A stretch of DNA of 64,000 bases. It comes from an uncultured Sphingomonas sp. GTDB taxonomy: Bacteria > Pseudomonadota > Alphaproteobacteria > Sphingomonadales > Sphingomonadaceae. Location: positions 124,001 to 188,000 of the forward strand of contig NZ_CAKZHV010000066.1 in NCBI RefSeq assembly GCF_936927845.1, read 5' to 3'. The notes beneath the pieces are model-generated. The model was given only the letters and a program-made list of their open reading frames with translations. It was not told the DNA's origin and did not search any database. Positions 59,135-64,000 of the stretch are shown piece by piece; position 1 is the first letter of the stretch, and each line of letters starts with the position of its first letter. A program made the translations under genes and the position numbers.

Positions 59135-59976
59135 TTGAAGCGTTCGGGCGGACGCGGCAGCGCGGAGCCATTCGCCGCCGTTGGTGCGCGGCGCCCGGCG
59201 TCCTGATCCGGCGCGGGCGCCCAGCCGGTCAGGAATACGATCTCGAACCGCTCGGGCGTGCGGCCTCCCAGATCGGCGCGCGCGGCAAAGGCAGTGGCGG
59301 CGCGGGCAATGGTTTTGCGGGTGAGCGGGGTACGATCCTGCAGGACGTTGCTCGCTGCCATTCCGCGCAGATCGTCCAATAGCCGGCCAAGCGTCGCGTA
59401 GCGGACGGTCAGCGACTCGGCGTCGGCTACGGGCAGGCGAAATCCTGTGCGCAGCAGCAGGTCGCCCGCCGAGCGGACCTCCACCTGCGGGTGGATGCGC
59501 ATTGCCGGTCGTTCCGCTTCCGCCTCGCGCAAAACCGCGCGCAACGTCGAAAGCGATCCTGCGCCGAGGAACGCGCCGAGGAACAAGCCGCCGGGGCGCA
59601 GCACGCGGCGGATCAGCGTCATCGCGCCCGGCAGGTCGCTGATGGTATCGAGCGTTCCGGCGGCGACCACGAGATCGAAGCACGCATCGGCGAAGGGCAG
59701 CCGATCCTCGTCGCCCTGCACGCCGCGTGCCGCTCGCGCGAAGGCGTAGCCTGGGTCGAAGCGCGCGACGCGGGCGCCCGCTGGCGCTTTCAAGCGCGCG
59801 TCGAAGCAGCCGAGGTCGAGCACGTCGTCGAACCCGCGCAACACCGCGGAGAGCCGCTCCTCGATGCCGTCGAGCATGACCGCGCGGACGAAATCGTGTT
59901 CGCCGAACGATGCCGCCGCACGGTCGCGCTGGCGTCGCCGCGTGGCGCGGTCGAAGATTTCGGGTGGTGCCGTCAC
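59131..59976 (-). CDS. SAM-dependent methyltransferase (BioC/NDUFAF5-like)
   Basis: A 281-residue class I methyltransferase. It begins VTAPPEIFDRATRRRQRDRA, close to the FDR start of the BioC/NDUFAF5-related group, then SAM-binding DDVLDLGCFDARL (a weak variant of DxGxGxG), VAAGTLDTISDLPGAM and LRRVLRPGGLFLGAFLG. Target unknown; mitochondrial relatives hydroxylate or methylate complex I subunits. GTG at 59976 fits the family start. It is divergent from comF over 54 bp and ends in overlapping stop codons with the response regulator. Confidence 0.82.
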   Translation of the reverse strand: MTAPPEIFDRATRRRQRDRAAASFGEHDFVRAVMLDGIEERLSAVLRGFDDVLDLGCFDARLKAPAGARVARFDPGYAFARAARGVQGDEDRLPFADACFDLVVAAGTLDTISDLPGAMTLIRRVLRPGGLFLGAFLGAGSLSTLRAVLREAEAERPAMRIHPQVEVRSAGDLLLRTGFRLPVADAESLTVRYATLGRLLDDLRGMAASNVLQDRTPLTRKTIARAATAFAARADLGGRTPERFEIVFLTGWAPAPDQDAGRRAPTAANGSALPRPPERFN

Positions 59977-60030
59977 CCGGCCGCTTGTGGCGACTGCCTG
60001 GCCCTGCGACAAGGGGTTGGAGGAACCGCG

Positions 60031-60777
60031 ATGCACGTGTCGGGCAAGGTGCTGGCGTTGCTGCGCGACCTCGCGCTCCCGCCGCGCTGCGCGGGATGCG
60101 GCGAGATCGTCGGCGCGGCGCATCGGTTCTGCGCGCCGTGCTGGTCGAGCCTGCGGTTCATCGGACCGCCGTGGTGTGCAGGCTGCAACGTGCCGTTCGA
60201 GCACGACCGCGGTGAGGGGATGCGATGCGCGCGCTGCCTGGCCGATGCGCCCATGCACGATGGGGTTCGCGCGGCGGTCGCCTATGGGCCGGTCGCGCGC
60301 ACGGTCGCGCTTCGACTCAAATACGCGCGGCGCACCGCTTACGCCGAAACCGCCGCCCGGCTGATGGTGCGGCACCTGCCGCCCGCCACGACCGTGCTGG
60401 TGCCAGTCCCGCTGCACCGGTCGCGGCTATGGCAGCGGGGGTACAATCAGGCAGCGCTGATCGCCGATCATCTGTCCCGCCTGAGTGGGGTACCAAGCGA
60501 TCGTACCTCGCTCGTCCGCCACCGCGCCACCGCGCCGCTGCGCGGCCATTCGCGCCGCGCGCGCGCTGAGGCGGTTCGTGCCGCCTTTCGCATCAGTGGC
60601 GATGCGCTCGCCGGACATCACGTCGCGCTGGTCGACGACGTGTATACGAGCGGCGCGACCACCGACGCGTGCACCGGCGTGTTGTTGCGCGCCGGAGTCG
60701 CAAGTGTGACGATCCTCGCCTGGGCGCGTGTGCTGGACAACGAGCGCGAGCGCGACGCGTTCGAGGCAGTGGATTGA
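60031..60777 (+). CDS. ComF family phosphoribosyltransferase
   Basis: A 248-residue ComF/GntX-type protein. N-terminal double zinc-binding region: CAGCGEIVGAAHRFCAPC and CAGCNVPF with CARC; then PRTase core with PVPLHRSRLWQRGYNQAALIA and the PRPP loop VALVDDVYTSGATT. In naturally competent bacteria ComF helps DNA uptake; elsewhere its role is unclear. ATG at 60031 follows a perfect GGAGG. It starts a plus-strand run with glutaredoxin and DUF1178 genes. Confidence 0.93.
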   Translation: MHVSGKVLALLRDLALPPRCAGCGEIVGAAHRFCAPCWSSLRFIGPPWCAGCNVPFEHDRGEGMRCARCLADAPMHDGVRAAVAYGPVARTVALRLKYARRTAYAETAARLMVRHLPPATTVLVPVPLHRSRLWQRGYNQAALIADHLSRLSGVPSDRTSLVRHRATAPLRGHSRRARAEAVRAAFRISGDALAGHHVALVDDVYTSGATTDACTGVLLRAGVASVTILAWARVLDNERERDAFEAVD

Positions 60778-60808
60778 CAAGCGGCGTGGACGACCACAAT
60801 TCGGAGCG

Positions 60809-61066
60809 ATGGCACAGGTCGAAATTTACACCAAAGCGTTCTGCCCGTATTGCGCGCGGGCGCTGCGGCTGCTCGGCGACAAGGGCGTCGACGTGCAGGA
60901 AACCGACATCACGATGGATCGCACCAAGCGCGAAGAGATGCTCGGCCGCGCCAACGGGCGTACCACCGTGCCGCAGATCTTCATCGACGGTCACCACGTC
61001 GGCGGCTGTGACGACCTGATTGCGCTGGAGCGCGCGGGCAAGCTTGATCCTATGCTCTCCGCCTGA
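60809..61066 (+). CDS. grxC: Glutaredoxin 3
   Basis: An 85-residue dithiol glutaredoxin: KAFCPYCARALRLL with the C12-P-Y-C15 active site, RTTVPQIFIDGHHVGGCDDL with the cis-Pro and GG motif for glutathione. It reduces disulfides with glutathione, including ribonucleotide reductase partners and glutathionylated proteins. GGAG is 6 bp from the ATG. It lies between comF and the DUF1178 gene, an order common in sphingomonads and related Alphaproteobacteria. Confidence 0.95.
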   Translation: MAQVEIYTKAFCPYCARALRLLGDKGVDVQETDITMDRTKREEMLGRANGRTTVPQIFIDGHHVGGCDDLIALERAGKLDPMLSA

Positions 61067-61085
61067 GGCCGGCAGGCGCACCCTC

Positions 61086-61511
61086 GTGATTGTCTTTGAT
61101 CTGCGCTGTTCGGGCGATCACGTGTTCGAAGCGTGGTTCGCGTCGAGCAGCGCATTCGAGGATCAGCGCGCGCGCAGGCTGGTGACGTGTCCCGTGTGCG
61201 GCGCGACGGAGGTGGAAAAGGCGGTCATGGCACCGCGCGTTGCCGCCAAGGGCAACAGCACCGCCGCCGCGAAGCCCGACATCGCCGGGATGATGCGCGC
61301 GATCGCGACGGCGCAAGCGGCGGCGCTCAAACAGTCGCGCTGGGTCGGCAGCGACTTCGCCGATGAAGCGCGCGCCATCCATAACGGCGAGAAGCCAGAC
61401 ACGCTGATCCACGGTCAGGCGACACGCGAAGAGGCGCTCGCACTGGCCGACGACGGCGTACCGATCGCGCCCCTGCTGGTGCCGATCGTTCCTCCTGACA
61501 TGCTCAACTGA
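61086..61511 (+). CDS. DUF1178 family protein
   Basis: A 141-residue protein starting VIVFDLRCSGDHVFEAWFASS, with a zinc-ribbon-like CPVCGA and C-terminal GVPIAPLLVPIVPPD, typical of DUF1178. Function unknown; genes sit with grx in Alphaproteobacteria. GTG at 61086 is the start matching homologues. No signal peptide or membrane segment. Confidence 0.88.
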   Translation: MIVFDLRCSGDHVFEAWFASSSAFEDQRARRLVTCPVCGATEVEKAVMAPRVAAKGNSTAAAKPDIAGMMRAIATAQAAALKQSRWVGSDFADEARAIHNGEKPDTLIHGQATREEALALADDGVPIAPLLVPIVPPDMLN

Positions 61512-61633
61512 GCCGGGCTTCCAGTTGGTCTGGAGCGGCAGTGGCAAGCGGGGTTGCAAGCGCGCGATCAATAAGCCCGGTTGATCCGCGAAAGGCTGGA
61601 GCCACAAAGCGTTGGGCCTCGATATGCCGCGTA

Positions 61634-61676
61634 GCGGGATGGTCGCACCGGCTTGAAACCCGCGCGACGATCCCGC
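61634..61676 (-). terminator. Candidate terminator of the glycosyltransferase fusion
   Basis: GCGGGAT (61634-61640) pairs with ATCCCGC (61670-61676), and after one mismatch TCGC (61643-61646) pairs with GCGA (61664-61667). It lies 10 bp beyond the stop of the fusion gene on the minus strand. There is no T tract. The rest of the 175-bp interval 61512-61686 holds CCGGGCTT and AAGCCCGG copies (61513-61520, 61573-61580) that may also pair. Confidence 0.4.
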
Positions 61677-61686
61677 CGAACATCGC

Positions 61687-64000
61687 TCATGCCGTTGCCG
61701 CGATCACGCGCCCGCTGCGCTCCAGCTTGTTCCAGCCGACGACCCAGCCCCCGATCGCCGAGGCGATCGCGCGCAGCACGACCCAGTACATGATCTGGCG
61801 ATAGATCAGCCGCTGCGCGACGAGCAGGTGCGCGGGGTAGCGCGCCTGGTGTCCGTCGAGCACGTAGGCAACCCAGCCGCACAGCACGTCGATCGCGGTG
61901 AACGCGAGCCAGTAGAGCCCCATGGTGCTGACATCGCCGCTGGTCTGCGCCCAGCCGTGCTGCGCGACGCGGAGTGCCGTGCCGACGATCGAGAGCACGA
62001 GCGCGAGATCGATCAGCGGCGAAATCGCGGCAAACAGGATCTGGAACAGCCACGCCTGCGGCATGCCCACGAACGCCAGCCCGCGCGGGCGCCGCCGCTT
62101 GAGGATGCCGCGGTGCTTCCACAGGCATTGCAGCGTACCGAACGCCCAGCGATAGCGCTGCTTGGCGAGCGCGCGGAAGCTCTCGGGCGCCTCGGTCCAG
62201 GCGATCGCACGCGGGTCAAAGGTGACGCGCCAGCCAGCGCGCTGGATCGCGATCGTCAAATCCTGATCCTCGGCGAGCGTGTCCTCCGGGTAGCCGCCGA
62301 CCGCGTCGAGTGCGGCGCGCCGCCACGCGCCGACCGCGCCCGGTACAACGGTGATCGCGTCGAACCCGGCAAGCGCGCGACGCTCCAGGTTCTGAGAGGT
62401 GATATATTCCACCGCCTGCCAGCGCGTGACGAGATTGATGCGATTGCCGACGCGCGCGTCGCCGGCGACCGCGCCAAGCCGGGGGTCGGCGAACCAGCGC
62501 GCGAGCCGCCGGATCGTCTGCGCCTCGAACTGCGTGTCGGCGTCGAGCGCAATCACGATTTCACCGGTCGCGTCCTTGAGCGCGCGATTGAGCGCGGCTG
62601 CCTTGCCGCCGTTTCTGAGCGTCAAGAGCGTGACGCGTGCGTCATCGCCGTACGTCTCCGCGACGATCGCGCTAGTACGGTCCTTCGATCCGTCGTCGAC
62701 GACGATCACCTGCAACGCGGGATAGTCGCTGGCGAGCACGCGCGCGACCGAAGCGGCGATTACGCGTTCCTCGTTGAACGCCGGGATGATCACCGACACG
62801 CTGGGGGTGAACACCGGCGGTTCGGGCCGCTTCTTGCGGCTCTGGAGCCAGGCCAGCGCCGCCATCATCACGCCGCGCGCAATCCCTAAGCTGATCGCGA
62901 CAAAGAACAGCCAGCCGAGCAGCGCCGACAGCGCGGCGAGCGCGATGAATACTGCGACATCGGTGCGAACCGCGAGCAGGTCGTGCCCCGACACCTTCGG
63001 CATCGCCTGCGCCGGCGATACGCCGACGAGCTCGGAGGCGGTGACGAAGCGGTAGCCCTCTGCCTGCAAGGTCGCGATGATGCGCGGCAGCGCCGCCACC
63101 GTCTGCGAGCGGTCGCCGCCACCGTCGTGAAGCAGGATGACGTTGCCGGAATTCTCCGGCGTCGCGGCGTGGACCTGATCGAGCACTTGGCTGACGATCG
63201 AATCGACGCCGGGGCGCTGCCAGTCGTTCGGATCGACGTGGAGCCCGACCACCGTATAGCCTGCCTGCTGCGCGGCGAGTGCCGGGCCGAGTTCGTCGGT
63301 GGTGGTCGGCTCGGCGTCGCCGAAATAAGGCGCGCGGAACAGGCGCATCGAGCGCCCGGTATAGGCCTGCACCATGCGCTGCGTCGCGTTCATCTGCAGG
63401 TCGGTCTCGCGCGCGCTGGCGGCGGCGAGATTGGGATGGGTGTAGGTGTGATTGCCGATCTCGCCGCCGTCGGCGATGATGCGGTTAAGCAGTCCGGGAT
63501 GCTCGAGCGCATTCTCGCCGATTACGAAAAAGGTGCCCGGCACGTGCGCCTGTTCCAGCACGTTCAGGATGCGCGGGGTCCAGGTACCGTCGGGTCCGTC
63601 GTCGAAGGTGAGCGCGAGCTTCTTGGGATCGGCCGCGCCCGCGCGCCGCACGACATAGGGCGTCGGCAGCGCATCGTAGCGTTCCTGCCGGATGATGCCG
63701 GCGGCGTCGGTCGCGATCGTGCGATGGCCGGTCTGCGGCGTTGCGGTGATCCGCAGGATCTCGCCGCTGCCCTCGACATCGGTGTTGAGCAACTGGTTGA
63801 GCGTCGACAGATCGGGCTTGCCGCCGGTGCGGAACGCGCCCAGGTCGGACCAGAAGCCAGGGTCCTCGCTGCCGAGCCGCCACAGCGCGACGTCGCCGAT
63901 CCCCAGGCGTTTGAGCACCTGCATCTGGTTCCAGTTCGTCGCGGCATCGAGCATCCAGATCGCGTGATGCGTGCCGTTATCGTCATAGGCGAACCCCGCA
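61687..64000 (-). CDS. GH18-NodB deacetylase-GT2 fusion protein (5' part beyond the window)
   Basis: Partial; the open frame continues past 64000, so its N-terminus is missing. From the edge, the first 50-odd residues (AYDDNGTHHAIWMLDAATNW, IGDVALWRLGSEDPGFW) look like the end of a GH18-type domain. Next a NodB polysaccharide deacetylase (LALTFDDGPDG, GEIGNHTYTHPN, RAPYFGD), a membrane segment and a family 2 glycosyltransferase (SVSVIIPAFNEERVI, IALDADTQFE, EDQDLTIAI, QRYRWAFG) followed by membrane segments. It would make, transport and deacetylate a polysaccharide like PNAG/chitin oligomers; product unknown. Confidence 0.9.
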   Translation of the reverse strand, partial: AGFAYDDNGTHHAIWMLDAATNWNQMQVLKRLGIGDVALWRLGSEDPGFWSDLGAFRTGGKPDLSTLNQLLNTDVEGSGEILRITATPQTGHRTIATDAAGIIRQERYDALPTPYVVRRAGAADPKKLALTFDDGPDGTWTPRILNVLEQAHVPGTFFVIGENALEHPGLLNRIIADGGEIGNHTYTHPNLAAASARETDLQMNATQRMVQAYTGRSMRLFRAPYFGDAEPTTTDELGPALAAQQAGYTVVGLHVDPNDWQRPGVDSIVSQVLDQVHAATPENSGNVILLHDGGGDRSQTVAALPRIIATLQAEGYRFVTASELVGVSPAQAMPKVSGHDLLAVRTDVAVFIALAALSALLGWLFFVAISLGIARGVMMAALAWLQSRKKRPEPPVFTPSVSVIIPAFNEERVIAASVARVLASDYPALQVIVVDDGSKDRTSAIVAETYGDDARVTLLTLRNGGKAAALNRALKDATGEIVIALDADTQFEAQTIRRLARWFADPRLGAVAGDARVGNRINLVTRWQAVEYITSQNLERRALAGFDAITVVPGAVGAWRRAALDAVGGYPEDTLAEDQDLTIAIQRAGWRVTFDPRAIAWTEAPESFRALAKQRYRWAFGTLQCLWKHRGILKRRRPRGLAFVGMPQAWLFQILFAAISPLIDLALVLSIVGTALRVAQHGWAQTSGDVSTMGLYWLAFTAIDVLCGWVAYVLDGHQARYPAHLLVAQRLIYRQIMYWVVLRAIASAIGGWVVGWNKLERSGRVIAATA

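Overview
This GC-rich window looks like chromosomal DNA of a sphingomonad (Sphingomonadales, Alphaproteobacteria), most likely Sphingomonas or a close relative. The evidence is the gene content: a DUF6894 protein, UPF0262, the cobA-DUF2849-cysI-DUF934-cysH sulfur order, an RpoD with long acidic insertions directly after dnaG, a DUF1178/glutaredoxin/ComF cluster, and a TTAA-N7-TTAA CtrA box flanked by GANTC sites. No phage genes, transposases or CRISPR arrays were seen. Genes are tightly packed, with many ATGA, GTGA or TGATG overlaps.

Layout. 1-2400: tRNA-Leu(CAA), a DUF6894 protein, a Crp/Fnr regulator, cytidine deaminase and UPF0262. 2400-5450: dnaB and a DUF4403 lipoprotein. 5500-9850: assimilatory sulfate reduction operon (minus strand) with an inserted RidA gene. 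9900-13700: DUF808 membrane protein, AstD-like dehydrogenase, SelO. 13700-19230: plus-strand run of alpha/beta hydrolase, SDR, GH130-like protein, GT4 glycosyltransferase and a nitronate-monooxygenase-family protein with a four-Cys tail. 19270-23270: small lipoprotein, 2-hydroxyacid dehydrogenase, then SH3 protein-nadC-membrane protein-RNase T2. 23270-23600: non-coding, with hairpins and a dispersed-repeat-like segment. 23600-29100 (minus): VWA/CoxE, CHAP, AraC, MoxR, an unknown protein and a Phd-like/PAS protein. 29280-34470 (minus): rpoD, dnaG, a cyclophilin and a secreted protein. 34580-38230: CYP102-type fused P450/reductase and a phasin. 38320-44510 (minus): tripartite RND efflux pump. 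44660-46600 (minus): enoyl-CoA hydratase and acyl-CoA dehydrogenase. 46770-53210: TamA-TamB. 53270-54740: Baeyer-Villiger-type monooxygenase. 54740-59130: an intergenic node (hairpin, 17-codon reading frame, CtrA box) followed by an EAL phosphodiesterase, a TPR hybrid kinase with a degenerate receiver, and a single-domain response regulator. 59130-61510: methyltransferase, ComF, glutaredoxin, DUF1178. 61690-64000: a GH18/NodB deacetylase/GT2 fusion that runs off the right edge.

How the genes work together. CobA makes the sirohaem precursor for CysI, CysH supplies sulfite to it, and RidA sits inside the same translationally coupled unit. The pump genes encode adaptor, permease and outer-membrane channel in that order. 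TamA and TamB form an outer-membrane/periplasmic assembly pair. The most interesting candidates for follow-up are the CtrA-boxed EAL/kinase/regulator operon, whose kinase has a sensor half of visibly lower GC than its catalytic half; the Phd-like DNA-binding domain fused to PAS domains with three inverted repeats upstream; the 17-codon frame; and the possible Fe-S site in the nitronate-monooxygenase-family protein. All functions are read from sequence motifs; no database search was possible.
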